From the NCBI RefSeq assembly GCF_017426705.2, contig NZ_CP147251.1, positions 1,960,501 to 2,024,500 on the forward strand: a stretch of 64,000 nucleotides of DNA. The letters are read 5' to 3'. This DNA is from Enterococcus sp. DIV2402. GTDB lineage: Bacteria > Bacillota > Bacilli > Lactobacillales > Enterococcaceae. A program made the translations under genes and the position numbers. Positions 17,391-26,894 of the stretch are shown in pieces; position 1 is the first letter of the stretch; each line of letters begins with the position of its first letter. A model generated the notes under the pieces. It had not been told where the DNA came from. It did no database searches and saw only the letters and a list, made by a program, of their open reading frames with translations.

Positions 17391-17783
17391 ATGCTTTGTC
17401 AATTTTGTCATGCGATTTCCTCGCATAATTACTTAAAAACCACCGCTCACTTTTATGTCGTCTACGATATCGATCCTATCCAACAAGGCCATTTGTTAAT
17501 CATCTCTAAAGAACATTATACGAATTTACGGAGTCTTCCGAGACATAGCTTATATGAATTAATTGAGTTAGAACAAGAACTAACAGAATTATTAGAAACT
17601 CATTTTGATATTCAAGGAGTATCGATTCTGCAAAATAACGGAAAAGTGATGGATGAGGGGACTCATTTTCATGTCCATGTTGTCCCGCGTTACCCAAACG
17701 ATGCTTTTTGGGATAATCAATACGTACCACAGCAGCCACTTTCACTGACAAAATTAACGAACTTATTAGGAGGAATAGTGTGA
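17391..17783 (+). CDS. HIT family nucleotide hydrolase
   Basis: The 130-residue protein has an N-terminal CxxC pair (CQFC, residues 3-6) and the histidine-triad motif HFHVHVVPR near residue 100, with ILQNNGKVMDEGTHFHVH as the usual run-up. HIT enzymes cleave nucleoside phosphoramidates or adenylyl conjugates. The substrate cannot be read from the sequence. The ribosome site AGGAGGCGG precedes the ATG. Its stop overlaps the following phosphatase start by four bases, so the two are co-translated. Confidence 0.88.
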   Translation: MLCQFCHAISSHNYLKTTAHFYVVYDIDPIQQGHLLIISKEHYTNLRSLPRHSLYELIELEQELTELLETHFDIQGVSILQNNGKVMDEGTHFHVHVVPRYPNDAFWDNQYVPQQPLSLTKLTNLLGGIV

Positions 17784-18370
17784 AACTAATTTTAATTCGA
17801 CATGGCGAATCGACTTATAATAAATTTAATCGTGAGAATCCACAAAAACGCGTCTTTACCGGACAATTCGATACCCCTTTAACAGATATGGGTCGCCAAC
17901 AAGCATTGCAATTACAACAATTTCAAGAATTGAGAACGATTGAAACGGTCTATGCATCTACGCTATCTCGTGCTTTTGAAACTGCTCAGTTAGCAACAAA
18001 TAGAAAGGATATCTTGCTTGATGAGCGTTTGAAAGAGCGATCGTTAGGCGAACTAGAAGGACAGTCATTAGCTGACTTAACTGATTTTTGTGCCACATTA
18101 CCACAAGATTTCACTCATAGTTTTCACACGAAAGCACCAGGAGGCGAAAGTTATACGGATGTTCTGCAACGAATGCATGCTTTTTTTAGTGATTATTGGC
18201 ATGATGAAATGGCTGTATTCTCACATCAAGGTTGTATCCGTACGATTATGATGCATCTGATGAATTTAACGGAAGCCGAAACATTACGCTTACAGATCCC
18301 CAATTGCTATCCAATTGTCTTAGAAGGCGAGCGCGTAGGGGAATTCATTCAAAAAACGAGCAACTCGTAG
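17780..18370 (+). CDS. Histidine phosphatase family protein (phosphoglycerate-mutase-like)
   Basis: The 196-residue protein opens MKLILIRHGESTYN with the catalytic RHG. The acceptor Glu region LKERSLGELEG and the late FSHQGCIRTI His are both present, so it should be an active phosphatase. GTG start at 17780 inside the end of the HIT gene, with AGGAGG upstream. The substrate is unknown; small-molecule phosphate monoesters are typical. A bidirectional terminator overlaps its stop codon and separates it from the convergent menI. Confidence 0.85.
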   Translation: MKLILIRHGESTYNKFNRENPQKRVFTGQFDTPLTDMGRQQALQLQQFQELRTIETVYASTLSRAFETAQLATNRKDILLDERLKERSLGELEGQSLADLTDFCATLPQDFTHSFHTKAPGGESYTDVLQRMHAFFSDYWHDEMAVFSHQGCIRTIMMHLMNLTEAETLRLQIPNCYPIVLEGERVGEFIQKTSNS

Positions 18371-18388
18371 AGTTACTCGTTTTTTTTG
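18351..18388. terminator. Bidirectional terminator between the phosphatase gene and menI
   Basis: AACGAG...AACTC and GAGTT...CTCGTT form a stem with T runs on both strands (AAAAAA on the left, TTTTTTTT on the right). It serves the two convergent genes. Confidence 0.85.
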
Positions 18389-18738
18389 TTCACCATTAAT
18401 GTACATTTACCGGTTGCTATTAATGTTTCTGCTAAATAAATCTCTGCGTGCCAAAATTGTAAACGTCCGCCTACTTTTTCTGGGGAAGCGATAACTTGGA
18501 TCTTGCCTGACTGTACAGTATTAAGATGGCTGATTTGTAAATCCACACCTACCGCAAATCCATCTGTAAGGTGCTGATTAGCACCCAGACTACAAGCAGT
18601 TTCAATCAAGACACCACTTACACCGCCATGCAAATAACCAAATGGCTGTTTATGGATTGCTGCTACTTCTAAAGATAAAATAACTTTTTCTTTTGTTACT
18701 TGCTCTGTGTGTATTGCTAAATGCTCTAATAAATTCAT
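18373..18738 (-). CDS. menI: Hotdog thioesterase, probable DHNA-CoA thioesterase
   Basis: The 121-residue PaaI/YdiI-type hotdog protein has the active-site helix GYLHGGVSGVLIETACSLGAN, with the HGG and catalytic Glu expected for acyl-CoA hydrolysis. It is divergent from menB. Because the men operon has every other step up to DHNA but no thioesterase, hydrolysis of 1,4-dihydroxy-2-naphthoyl-CoA is the likely job. This assignment rests on context plus family. ATG is preceded by AAGGAGTAAGAGA. Confidence 0.75.
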   Translation of the reverse strand: MNLLEHLAIHTEQVTKEKVILSLEVAAIHKQPFGYLHGGVSGVLIETACSLGANQHLTDGFAVGVDLQISHLNTVQSGKIQVIASPEKVGGRLQFWHAEIYLAETLIATGKCTLMVNKKNE

Positions 18739-18878
18739 TCTCTTACTCCTTCGTTTTGTTTAGTATAGCGCAGAGTGAAAAAATTGGCTAGCTGCTTTTT
18801 ATTAAGCATAAACTCTCTCTTTTTTTGCTATCTTACTGTATAATGAGTAAGTGATGCAATAAAGGAGGAATTAAATCC

Positions 18879-19694
18879 ATGAGAGAATGGCAAACAATTA
18901 AAGAATACGATGAAATTCTTTTTGAACAATACGAAAAAGTGGCAAAAATAACAATTAATCGTCCAGAAAGACACAATGCATTTACGCCTAAAACAGTAGC
19001 GGAAATGATTGAGGCGTTTAACATTAGTCGTGATCGACAAGATATTGGTGTAATTATCTTAACGGGTGCTGGCGATAAAGCCTTTTGTTCTGGTGGTGAC
19101 CAAAAAGTCCGTGGACATGGTGGCTATGTTGGCGAAGATCAAGTTCCTCGTCTCAACGTTTTAGATTTACAACGTTTAATCCGAGTTATTCCTAAACCGG
19201 TCATTGCGATGGTTAAAGGCTGGTCTATTGGTGGCGGAAATGTCCTTCAATTAGTGTGTGACATTACTATCGCCGCAGATAATGCTAAATTTGGTCAAAC
19301 TGGTCCGAATGTTGGTAGTTTCGATGGTGGTTATGGCTCTGGTTATTTGGCACGTGTTGTTGGACATAAAAAAGCCAAGGAAGTTTGGTTTATGACAAAA
19401 CAATATACGGCAGAAGAAGCCCTAGCAATGAATTGGATTAACACTGTTGTTCCTTTAGAAGAAGTAGAAGATGTGACAATGGAATGGGCAGGAGAAATGT
19501 TGAAGAAGAGTCCATTAGCTTTACGTATGATTAAGGCAGCGATGAATGCAGATACTGACGGCTTAGCCGGTATTCAACAATTAGCAGGGGATGCAACATT
19601 ATTGTATTATACAATGGATGAAGCTAAAGAAGGTCGCGACGCCTTCAAAGAAAAACGTGAACCTGATTTTGATCAGTTCCCTAAATTCCCATAA
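18879..19694 (+). CDS. menB: 1,4-dihydroxy-2-naphthoyl-CoA synthase
   Basis: Crotonase-fold ring-closing enzyme of menaquinone synthesis, acting on o-succinylbenzoyl-CoA. The 271-residue protein has [46 protein letters not shown] and the MenB-specific [30 protein letters not shown] precedes the ATG, and TATAAT at 18839-18844 is a candidate -10. First gene of a tightly packed six-gene men operon; its stop shares a base with the menE start. Confidence 0.95.
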   Translation: MREWQTIKEYDEILFEQYEKVAKITINRPERHNAFTPKTVAEMIEAFNISRDRQDIGVIILTGAGDKAFCSGGDQKVRGHGGYVGEDQVPRLNVLDLQRLIRVIPKPVIAMVKGWSIGGGNVLQLVCDITIAADNAKFGQTGPNVGSFDGGYGSGYLARVVGHKKAKEVWFMTKQYTAEEALAMNWINTVVPLEEVEDVTMEWAGEMLKKSPLALRMIKAAMNADTDGLAGIQQLAGDATLLYYTMDEAKEGRDAFKEKREPDFDQFPKFP

Positions 19695-21103
19695 TGAGAC
19701 CAAATAGTTGGTTACAGCGACAAGCGCAATTTTATCCAGAAAGACCAGCTTTTTATTGGAAAGATAAAAGCTGGTCTTTTCATGCGTTAAATCAAGACGT
19801 CCAAGGGTACGCGCAGTATTTTCAACAACATCTTCCTAAAAATTGCTCACGTGTCGCAATTTTTAGTAGCAATTCTCAGGAGATGTATTTGACGATTTTA
19901 GCACTTTGGGAATTAGGAATTGAGATTCAATTGTTAAATACTCGTTTAACAGATGAGGAAATTACCTTTCAATTACAAGATGCTGACACACAAGTGGTGA
20001 TTAGCGAAAAACCACTTACGATTGTGATGTCTTTAGCTTTTCCAAACGAAATTCCATCGGTTCAACCAAACAATTTCGTTGATTACGGGTATCAAGCGAC
20101 TGCTACTGCATCAATCATGTATACTTCAGGAACAACAGGCAAACCAAAAGGCGTTCCCCAAACTTTTGCACATCATCACGCAAGCGCAATAGCCACACAA
20201 GAAAATATGCAGATTGCAGCCAATGATTGTTGGCTGTGTCCTACAACCTTATATCATATTAGTGGTTTATCTGTTTTGCTACGTTCGTTAGTGTTAGGGA
20301 TGAGTGTACGTTTGTATGAAAAATATGAGGTTGAAAAATTAGCTAGTGATATTCGTGAAGGATACGGAACAATTGCCTCTGTAGTCAGCAAAATGTTGAT
20401 GGAGCTATTACCTTTATTACCTGAATGTCCTACTTCGTTTCGTCACTTTTTATTAGGTGGAGGTCCGATTTCCAAAGAAGTATTACAACAATCGGAAGCA
20501 CAACGGTTTTCAGTCATTCAATCGTTTGGTATGACAGAAACTTGTTCTCAGGTTATCGCCTTACCTCCTGAAAAAGCGAGCCAAAAGCTTGGTTCAGCTG
20601 GACTTCCGTTGAAAAATGTCGAATTGAAGATTGAAAAGGGAGAGATTTTATTAAAAGGTCCTAGTATTGTGTCCTCTTATTTGAATCAGCATACAAGTAT
20701 GGATGAGGAGAACTGGTTTCATACAGGTGATTTAGGTTATCTGGATGAAGAAGGTTATTTATATGTGCTCAGTCGGATGAGTGAATTAATTATCTCTGGT
20801 GGTGAAAACATTTATCCAGCAGAAATTGAGTACGCTTTGATGCAGCATCCACAAATCAAAGAAGCGATTGTCGTTGGAACAGAAGATCCAACGTGGGGGC
20901 AAGTCCCTGTCGCCTATCTAGTGATAAATGATTCCTTACAAGCACGGACTATCCCTTCCTATTTAACAGGATTAGCAAAATATAAACATCCAAAAGCTTA
21001 TTTTATCGTTTCGAGCATTCCTAAAACGGCTAGTGGGAAACCACTAAAACGAAAATTTCTAACAGAAGAAAGAGTGAACTATATTGTGTACCAACTTACA
21101 TGA
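19694..21103 (+). CDS. menE: o-succinylbenzoate-CoA ligase
   Basis: Adenylate-forming enzyme of 469 residues that activates o-succinylbenzoate with ATP and CoA. It has the P-loop YTSGTTGKPKG, SFGMTETCSQ, the HTGDLGYLDEEGYLYVLSR hinge region, and the C-terminal Lys in TASGKPLKRKF. It begins inside the menB stop and its last 20 bases overlap the menF start. Slightly shorter N-terminus than many acyl-CoA ligases, normal for MenE. Confidence 0.93.
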   Translation: MRPNSWLQRQAQFYPERPAFYWKDKSWSFHALNQDVQGYAQYFQQHLPKNCSRVAIFSSNSQEMYLTILALWELGIEIQLLNTRLTDEEITFQLQDADTQVVISEKPLTIVMSLAFPNEIPSVQPNNFVDYGYQATATASIMYTSGTTGKPKGVPQTFAHHHASAIATQENMQIAANDCWLCPTTLYHISGLSVLLRSLVLGMSVRLYEKYEVEKLASDIREGYGTIASVVSKMLMELLPLLPECPTSFRHFLLGGGPISKEVLQQSEAQRFSVIQSFGMTETCSQVIALPPEKASQKLGSAGLPLKNVELKIEKGEILLKGPSIVSSYLNQHTSMDEENWFHTGDLGYLDEEGYLYVLSRMSELIISGGENIYPAEIEYALMQHPQIKEAIVVGTEDPTWGQVPVAYLVINDSLQARTIPSYLTGLAKYKHPKAYFIVSSIPKTASGKPLKRKFLTEERVNYIVYQLT

Positions 21104-22436
21104 GCAACTAGCAGCTATTCAAACAGAATATATTAGTTATTCTTATCCGATTGCATCAGTTGCTTTAGAAGATTTATTTGCCAAAAGTGATGCGTATCAA
21201 GGAACACGTTTCTTTTGGCAATCAGCAGATAAAAAAGTAGTCTTTCTAGGGTTAGGTCAGTTGGAAATTTTATATGGTAAAACAGTTGAAGAAATTCGTG
21301 CGTTTCAAACGAATTTTTTTGAGAACTGTACGATTTTGCCAACAGAAGTCTATCAAGAACCGCTTTTATTTGGTGGATTTGCATTTGATTTAAATGGAAA
21401 ATCCGCCCCATTTTGGCAAGAATTAGAACAAGGCTCTTTTCAAGTCCCAACTATCTTATTTAGCCAACAAGAAAAACAGCTATTCGCGACGTTAACCGTT
21501 CGCAATCAAAAAGAAGTGGCGCAAACTTTTGCAAAACTAGAGCAGCAAGTTGAAAACCTCTTAGCAGCACCACTTCCTAAAATGATATCAACACCACTTC
21601 AAGAGCAGGAATTAGGCGTTCCTGAATGGTTAGCCTTAGTCAACAAAAGTGTCTCTGCGATTCATGCAGGCAAACTAAAAAAAGTCGTGTTGTCTCGTCA
21701 AATGAAGGTCACTACACAAGGCACGTTTCATTTAGCAGCTATTTTAAAAAATCTATTATCGCAACAACCAAATACGTATGTCTTTTTATTAGAAGGGGCT
21801 ACAAGAACGTTTATTGGTGCAACGCCTGAACGATTAATTGAAGGAACACCCGATTATTTTGCTACAGCAAGTGTAGCGGGTTCGATTAGACGGGGAGCAA
21901 CAGAGACAGAAGATGAGCAACTGGGACAATCGTTACTAACCGATCCAAAGAATTCTCATGAACATGGTTTAGTCGTCAATCGAATTGAACAAGAGTTAGC
22001 TCCTTTTATTGATGAACTAACGTTAGGCCCTCGCCGACTGTTAAAAAATAGAGATATTCAACATATTTATTTACCATTATTTGGTAAACGAAAAAAAGAG
22101 GTTTATTTGCTACAGTGTATTCAAGCCTTACATCCAACTCCTGCATTAGGGGGCGAACCTAGACAAGCCGCCATGCAGTGGTTAGCCAAACATGAAGCAG
22201 CTGGTCGTGGACTATACGGTGCCCCGATTGGTTGGTTAAGCTTAAAAGAAGATATTGGCGAATTTGCAGTAGGCATTCGTTCGGGTGTTTTTAGTCAGGA
22301 TGAAGGTTTGTTGTATGCAGGTTGTGGTATTGTAGGAGAATCCATCCCTGAAGAAGAAGAAAAAGAAACACGGATTAAATTCCAACCGATGTTGCGAGGA
22401 GTGAAAGGTATTGAGTCACCAAAAAACGATGACTAG
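21084..22436 (+). CDS. menF: Isochorismate synthase
   Basis: Isomerises chorismate to isochorismate, the committed step to menaquinone. The 450-residue chorismate-binding protein has LSRQMKV, GATPERLIEG, AGSIRRGAT, HEHGLVVNRIEQEL, HPTPALGG, GRGLYGAPIGW, FAVGIRSG and YAGCGIVGESIPEEE. The start is uncertain: the TTG at 21084 overlaps menE by 20 bases and has AGAAAGAGTG upstream. No ATG lies near. It ends overlapping menD. Chorismate comes from the aro operon to the left. Confidence 0.93.
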   Translation: MCTNLHEQLAAIQTEYISYSYPIASVALEDLFAKSDAYQGTRFFWQSADKKVVFLGLGQLEILYGKTVEEIRAFQTNFFENCTILPTEVYQEPLLFGGFAFDLNGKSAPFWQELEQGSFQVPTILFSQQEKQLFATLTVRNQKEVAQTFAKLEQQVENLLAAPLPKMISTPLQEQELGVPEWLALVNKSVSAIHAGKLKKVVLSRQMKVTTQGTFHLAAILKNLLSQQPNTYVFLLEGATRTFIGATPERLIEGTPDYFATASVAGSIRRGATETEDEQLGQSLLTDPKNSHEHGLVVNRIEQELAPFIDELTLGPRRLLKNRDIQHIYLPLFGKRKKEVYLLQCIQALHPTPALGGEPRQAAMQWLAKHEAAGRGLYGAPIGWLSLKEDIGEFAVGIRSGVFSQDEGLLYAGCGIVGESIPEEEEKETRIKFQPMLRGVKGIESPKNDD

Positions 22437-24105
22437 CTATTTATTAGCGTTTATTGCAGGATTAAAAACAGCAGGGATTAAACAAGTAGTGATTAGTCCC
22501 GGTTCTCGTTCGACCCCACTAGCATTATTATTGCATCGGGATACAGAGTTAACTTGTTTTATTGATGTCGATGAACGATCAGCTGGTTTTTTTGCCTTAG
22601 GGTTAATCAAAGCTTCTAAAGAACCTGTTGCATTGGTTTGTACTTCTGGAACAGCTGCGGCGAATTATTATCCAGCGATTTGTGAAGCAGATGCAACCAA
22701 TTTGCCATTAGTTGTCTTAACAACAGATCGGCCACCAGAACTACGAAATGTCGGTGCACCTCAAGCAATGGATCAGCAACAACTTTATGCTAGTCATGTA
22801 AAACGATTTACAGAAATGACGGTTCCAGAAGATAGTGAAGAATTGTTACGATATAGTCATTGGCAAGGATTAACCAATAGCTTACATGCGCAACAAGCTC
22901 CAAAAGGTCCTGTGCATGTAAACTTACCACTACGTGAACCATTATTACCTGATTTGACGCTAAAAGCACCTGAATTTCTAAACTCAATGATTCTTCCAAG
23001 TCAACGTATCGTCGATTTAAGTGAGTTAATGCCTTTTTTCACTAAAAAAGGGTTAATTATTGTGGGAGAACAACACACTACCCAAGAAGCAAAACGTTAT
23101 CTAGAATTAGCTGCTTTATTGAATTGGCCCATTGTAGGTGATCCGTTAACCAATTTAGCAACTTGTCAGTCATCACCGTATTATTTGAAACAAGCGGATT
23201 TGATCTTTAGTCAAACAACGTTAGAACCAGAAGTTATTCTGCGTTTTGGACGTTTGCCAGTAACCAAAAATGTTTTATTGTATTTACAAAAATTAACGGC
23301 ACCAACAATTTTTGTGGAAGAAACTTTATCTTGGCAAGATCAATTACAAACGACCAATTATTTTATTGAAGCGACAATTGATGAGCTATTGACAAGCATA
23401 AAGAAGAGGACATTTCAGCCAATAGCTACGCAATGGGTAACTTCATGGCAAGTGCAACAAACCATTGCAACAACAACTTTAACAAAACAAGCGCTGTTAA
23501 CTGAATTCAATGAATCTGCTGCAACGGTGGCGTTAGTCGAGCAGTTAAAAAACAGTCAATTATTTGTGGCCAACAGTAATGCGATTCGTTTTGTCGATCG
23601 ATTGACTGCAGTGAATGCCAATAATGTGACCATTCATGGAAATCGTGGCGTCAACGGAATTGATGGTTTAATTTCTACTACAGCAGGAATTGCTGCCAAT
23701 CAAGCTCAACCTACCTTTTTATTAATTGGCGATTTAGCTTTCTTCCATGATATGAATGGCTTACAGATGATGAAACACTACCAACTCCCTGTAACAATTG
23801 TTTTGTTAAATAATAATGGGGGTGGCATTTTTTCATTTTTATCGCAAAACCAACTACAACCAGAAGACTTTGAACCGCTATTTGGTACACCTCTAAATAT
23901 GGATTTTCAGCATGTAGCAAAATTATATGGGGCGGTTTATCATCAACCTAAAACATTAGCAGCATTCGAACAATTAATTAGCGAGGCACAACAACAGCCG
24001 ATTTTCCAAATTATTGAAGTCTGTGGTACACAAAAAGAACCCGTTAATTTATGGCAACAAATTTGTCAGCAGTATCAAACGGCACTAGGTGAGCAAGATG
24101 GTTAA
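22411..24105 (+). CDS. menD: SEPHCHC synthase (2-succinyl-5-enolpyruvyl-6-hydroxy-3-cyclohexene-1-carboxylate synthase)
   Basis: Thiamine-diphosphate enzyme that joins 2-oxoglutarate to isochorismate. The 564-residue protein has SPGSRSTPLALLLH, the ThDP Glu region, CTSGTAAANYYPAICEA, LTTDRPPELRNVGAPQAMDQ and the Mg/ThDP motif GDLAFFHDMNGLQ followed by LLNNNGGGIFSFL. TTG start at 22411 with GAGGAGTGAAAG upstream, overlapping menF by 26 bases. Overlap of this size throughout the operon suggests strict co-translation. Confidence 0.95.
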   Translation: MSHQKTMTSYLLAFIAGLKTAGIKQVVISPGSRSTPLALLLHRDTELTCFIDVDERSAGFFALGLIKASKEPVALVCTSGTAAANYYPAICEADATNLPLVVLTTDRPPELRNVGAPQAMDQQQLYASHVKRFTEMTVPEDSEELLRYSHWQGLTNSLHAQQAPKGPVHVNLPLREPLLPDLTLKAPEFLNSMILPSQRIVDLSELMPFFTKKGLIIVGEQHTTQEAKRYLELAALLNWPIVGDPLTNLATCQSSPYYLKQADLIFSQTTLEPEVILRFGRLPVTKNVLLYLQKLTAPTIFVEETLSWQDQLQTTNYFIEATIDELLTSIKKRTFQPIATQWVTSWQVQQTIATTTLTKQALLTEFNESAATVALVEQLKNSQLFVANSNAIRFVDRLTAVNANNVTIHGNRGVNGIDGLISTTAGIAANQAQPTFLLIGDLAFFHDMNGLQMMKHYQLPVTIVLLNNNGGGIFSFLSQNQLQPEDFEPLFGTPLNMDFQHVAKLYGAVYHQPKTLAAFEQLISEAQQQPIFQIIEVCGTQKEPVNLWQQICQQYQTALGEQDG

Positions 24106-24895
24106 TTACTTTTATCAATGGTTTACCCCTTATCAAGCGCACCGACCGACAATTATTTGTTTACACGGTTTTACAGGGACGTCGAATACCTTTCGATCCT
24201 TAACATTTTCAGCAGAGTATAACTACTTAGGGATTGATTTGATTGGTCATGGCAACAGTAGTGTCTTTGTCCATCCCGATGAGTACCAAATGGAGCAGGT
24301 CGTTAATAAATTGCAATCACTCGTGCAGCAACTAGATATTTCGACCTATTATTTAGTAGGTTATTCGATGGGTGGACGTGTGGCATTAGCTTGGGGATTG
24401 CAAGATACGAATGTTCAAGGGATTGTTTTAGAAAGTGCTTCTCCAGGATTAGCCAGCCAAGAAGAAAGAAACCAGCGAATAGCAAGCGATAATAAACTTG
24501 CACGACGTTTATTAACAGAATCGCTAATCGAATTTGTTGATTTTTGGCAAGAGTTGCCCTTATTCGCCTCGCAAAAACAGTTGCCAGCATCTACTCAAGC
24601 CACGATTCGTGCTGAACGAATGAGTCAACAGGCATATGGTTTAGCGATGAGTCTCTATATGATGGGGACCGGCCAACAGCCGAGCTATTGGCAATACTTA
24701 GAGACTACTACGCCAATGCTTTTAATTACTGGTGAATGGGATCAAAAATTTCAACAAATTGCATATAACATGCGCAAAAAAAATCCAAGCATACAAATTC
24801 AGGAAGTATCTGGTGCTGGTCATTGTGTGCATATTGAACAACCTGCAGCCTATTGTCAGATTGTCGAAGATTGGTTAAAGGAGAATGCTAAATGA
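24098..24895 (+). CDS. menH: SHCHC synthase (alpha/beta hydrolase MenH)
   Basis: Eliminates pyruvate from SEPHCHC. The 265-residue alpha/beta hydrolase has LHGFTGTSNTF at the oxyanion site, nucleophile elbow GYSMGGRVAL, the acid in TGEWDQKF and the catalytic His in GAGHCVHIEQP. I use ATG 24098 with AGGTGAGC upstream. It overlaps menD by eight bases and menC by four. Confidence 0.9.
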   Translation: MVNYFYQWFTPYQAHRPTIICLHGFTGTSNTFRSLTFSAEYNYLGIDLIGHGNSSVFVHPDEYQMEQVVNKLQSLVQQLDISTYYLVGYSMGGRVALAWGLQDTNVQGIVLESASPGLASQEERNQRIASDNKLARRLLTESLIEFVDFWQELPLFASQKQLPASTQATIRAERMSQQAYGLAMSLYMMGTGQQPSYWQYLETTTPMLLITGEWDQKFQQIAYNMRKKNPSIQIQEVSGAGHCVHIEQPAAYCQIVEDWLKENAK

Positions 24896-26001
24896 AGATT
24901 GTTGAAGTGAAACATGTACAATTACGCTTACCATTGAAATCTCCATTTGTAACAAGTTACGGCGTTTTAAAGGAGAAAGCCCTTGATTTATATCTTTTAT
25001 ATGATGAAGCTGGCAATCAAGGAATTGGTGAACTGGTATCTTTTGAAGTACCTGATTATATTGAAGAGACTATTGAAAACTCCCGCCACGTTATTCACAA
25101 TTTTTTATTCCCTTTATTAGGACAGACTGACATTTACCATCCGAAAGACGTTTGGCAATTATTTCAAGGAATTCAAGGTAACTATATGGCTAAATCGGCA
25201 TTAGAAACAGCGGTATGGGATTTATATGCGAAACGCCAGAAGCGATCATTGGTGACTTATTTTGAGGAAACACGCCAAGTCCTTCCAGTGGGTGTAAGCA
25301 TCGGAATCCAGCCGTCTATCTCACAGTTACTAAAGATCGTTCAAGACTATGTGGCACAAGGGTACCAGCGGATTAAGTTAAAAATTAAACCAAATCAAGA
25401 TTACGAACCATTGACAGCTATTCGGCAACAGTTTCCTGAGTTATTGTTGATGGCGGATGCTAATTCAGCTTATTCTTGGGAAGATTTACCTTTGCTTCAA
25501 AGAATAGATACGTTAAACTTAGCGATGATTGAGCAACCTTTTCATCAACGAGATTTTGTTATGCATCAGCAATTACAAAAAAGATTACACACACCAATTT
25601 GCTTGGATGAAAATATTCGTAGTTTAGAAGATGTACAGACAGCGTACGCTTTGGGCAGTTGTCGAAGCATTAATTTAAAAATTCCTCGTGTGGGTGGAAT
25701 TACAGAGGCGTTACGTATCGTTGATTTCTGCAAAGAAAAAGGGCTCATTGTGTGGCTAGGTGGCATGTTTGAATCGGGAGTTGGACGGGCGTTAAACCTT
25801 CAATTTGCTAGCCAATCAATTTTCCAATTTCCTGGCGATATTTCCGGTTCAGATCGGTATTACTATGAGGATATCATTATGAATCCAGCAAAAGTCGTGG
25901 CTGGAACATTGAAGGTTCCCAAAGGCGAGGGGATTGGTGTAAAATTAGATTGGACAACAATCGAACGTTATACGTATTCTTCAAATAAATTCTTATTGTA
26001 A
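24892..26001 (+). CDS. menC: o-succinylbenzoate synthase
   Basis: Enolase-superfamily dehydratase of 369 residues acting after MenH. The catalytic and metal residues are visible: KLKIKP (Lys base), ADANSAY (first metal Asp), EQPF, CLDENIRS and NLKIPRVGG. ATG overlaps the menH stop by four bases. With menC the operon encodes the whole route from chorismate to DHNA-CoA. Prenyltransferase (menA) and methyltransferase genes are not in the window. Confidence 0.93.
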   Translation: MKIVEVKHVQLRLPLKSPFVTSYGVLKEKALDLYLLYDEAGNQGIGELVSFEVPDYIEETIENSRHVIHNFLFPLLGQTDIYHPKDVWQLFQGIQGNYMAKSALETAVWDLYAKRQKRSLVTYFEETRQVLPVGVSIGIQPSISQLLKIVQDYVAQGYQRIKLKIKPNQDYEPLTAIRQQFPELLLMADANSAYSWEDLPLLQRIDTLNLAMIEQPFHQRDFVMHQQLQKRLHTPICLDENIRSLEDVQTAYALGSCRSINLKIPRVGGITEALRIVDFCKEKGLIVWLGGMFESGVGRALNLQFASQSIFQFPGDISGSDRYYYEDIIMNPAKVVAGTLKVPKGEGIGVKLDWTTIERYTYSSNKFLL

Positions 26002-26025
26002 TCTTAGAGAAAAGAGGGGAGAGCG

Positions 26026-26568
26026 ATGATTCAACTCGTATTCTTACGTGGTGTGATGCCTTCTGGTAAAAATAGAGTCCCAATGAAACAATTGCAAGAG
26101 TTGCTTCAAGAAAATGGCTATCCTAATGCACGAACATACCTGCACACGGGAAATATTATTCTTACGTCTGAAAAGAATCCTAATGAATTAGCAAAACATA
26201 TTTATCAACTGATTCTAACAAATATTGGGCCAGATTTAGGTGTTCTAGTACGAACGCCTGAAGCCGTTCAACAAATATTGATAAATAATCCTTTTCAACA
26301 GCCGGAAGATGAATTAAAACGTGTTTTTTTCAGTATGCTTAGTCATAGTCCAACAAAAGAAGCTGTACAGGTTGTCCAAGAAAAAATTAAAGAAACGACG
26401 GAACGTTTAATCGTTTCTGGAGATACAGCCTATATGTATATTCCAGGTAGTGCTGCTAGAAGTAAACTGAGTAACATCACATTAGAAAAGTCGTGGAAAC
26501 TAGTAGCGACGACGCGTAATTTTAATACTTTATCCAAAGTGTTAGCGATTGCTGAAACTTTCAAGTAG
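26026..26568 (+). CDS. DUF1697 family protein
   Basis: The 180-residue protein begins MIQLVFLRGVMPSGKNRVPMKQL and has the YLHTGNIILTS and TLSKVLAIAE segments that mark DUF1697. No enzymatic function is established for the family. It lies 24 bases behind menC, with its own AGAGGGGAGAG ribosome site, and ends at a strong terminator, so it may be the last cistron of the men transcript. No link to quinone synthesis is evident. Confidence 0.8.
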   Translation: MIQLVFLRGVMPSGKNRVPMKQLQELLQENGYPNARTYLHTGNIILTSEKNPNELAKHIYQLILTNIGPDLGVLVRTPEAVQQILINNPFQQPEDELKRVFFSMLSHSPTKEAVQVVQEKIKETTERLIVSGDTAYMYIPGSAARSKLSNITLEKSWKLVATTRNFNTLSKVLAIAETFK

Positions 26569-26585
26569 AATACGTAATATGAAAT

Positions 26586-26632
26586 AACATGATTTCTTCT
26601 TCATTTGAATGAGAAATCATGTTATTTTTTTG
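26586..26632 (+). terminator. Terminator after the men operon and DUF1697 gene
   Basis: AACATGATTTCT and AGAAATCATGTT form a perfect 12-pair stem followed by ATTTTTTT. Confidence 0.93.
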
Positions 26633-26691
26633 TTGACAGATTGTTTATATAATGATAAAGTAACTACATTAAATCGTAATTATTACGATTT
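26633..26691 (+). promoter_or_regulatory. Promoter with perfect Zur-type operator
   Basis: TTGACA at 26633-26638 and TAAAGT at 26656-26661 (17-base spacer) are followed by a perfect 10-1-10 palindrome at 26671-26691. Its half-site AAATCGTAAT / ATTACGATTT matches the Firmicute Zur (zinc uptake regulator) box. The operator lies just after the -10, a classic repressing position. The genes that follow encode cysteine-free L32 and L33, which are standard Zur targets. Confidence 0.88.
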
Positions 26692-26714
26692 ACAGATTAA
26701 AAGGAGTGAATGAA

Positions 26715-26882
26715 ATGGCCGTACCAGCAAGAAAAACATCCAAAGCAAAGAAACGATTACGTCGTACACATCAAAAGGTTACTAAACCTGAAATTGCTTA
26801 TGATGAAACAATAGGCGATTATCGTCGTAGTCATCGGGTATCGTTAAAAGGATATTATAAAGGGAAAAAAGTGATTGAATAA
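26715..26882 (+). CDS. rpmF: Zinc-independent ribosomal protein L32 paralogue
   Basis: The 55-residue protein starts [19 protein letters not shown], the L32 signature, but the C-terminal half has no cysteine where zinc-ribbon L32 has two CxxC pairs. It would replace the zinc-bearing L32 when zinc is scarce, freeing metal. AAGGAGTGAATGAA precedes the ATG, 24 bases after the Zur operator. First gene of the probable Zur operon. Confidence 0.9.
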   Translation: MAVPARKTSKAKKRLRRTHQKVTKPEIAYDETIGDYRRSHRVSLKGYYKGKKVIE

Positions 26883-26894
26883 GAGGTGAATGAA

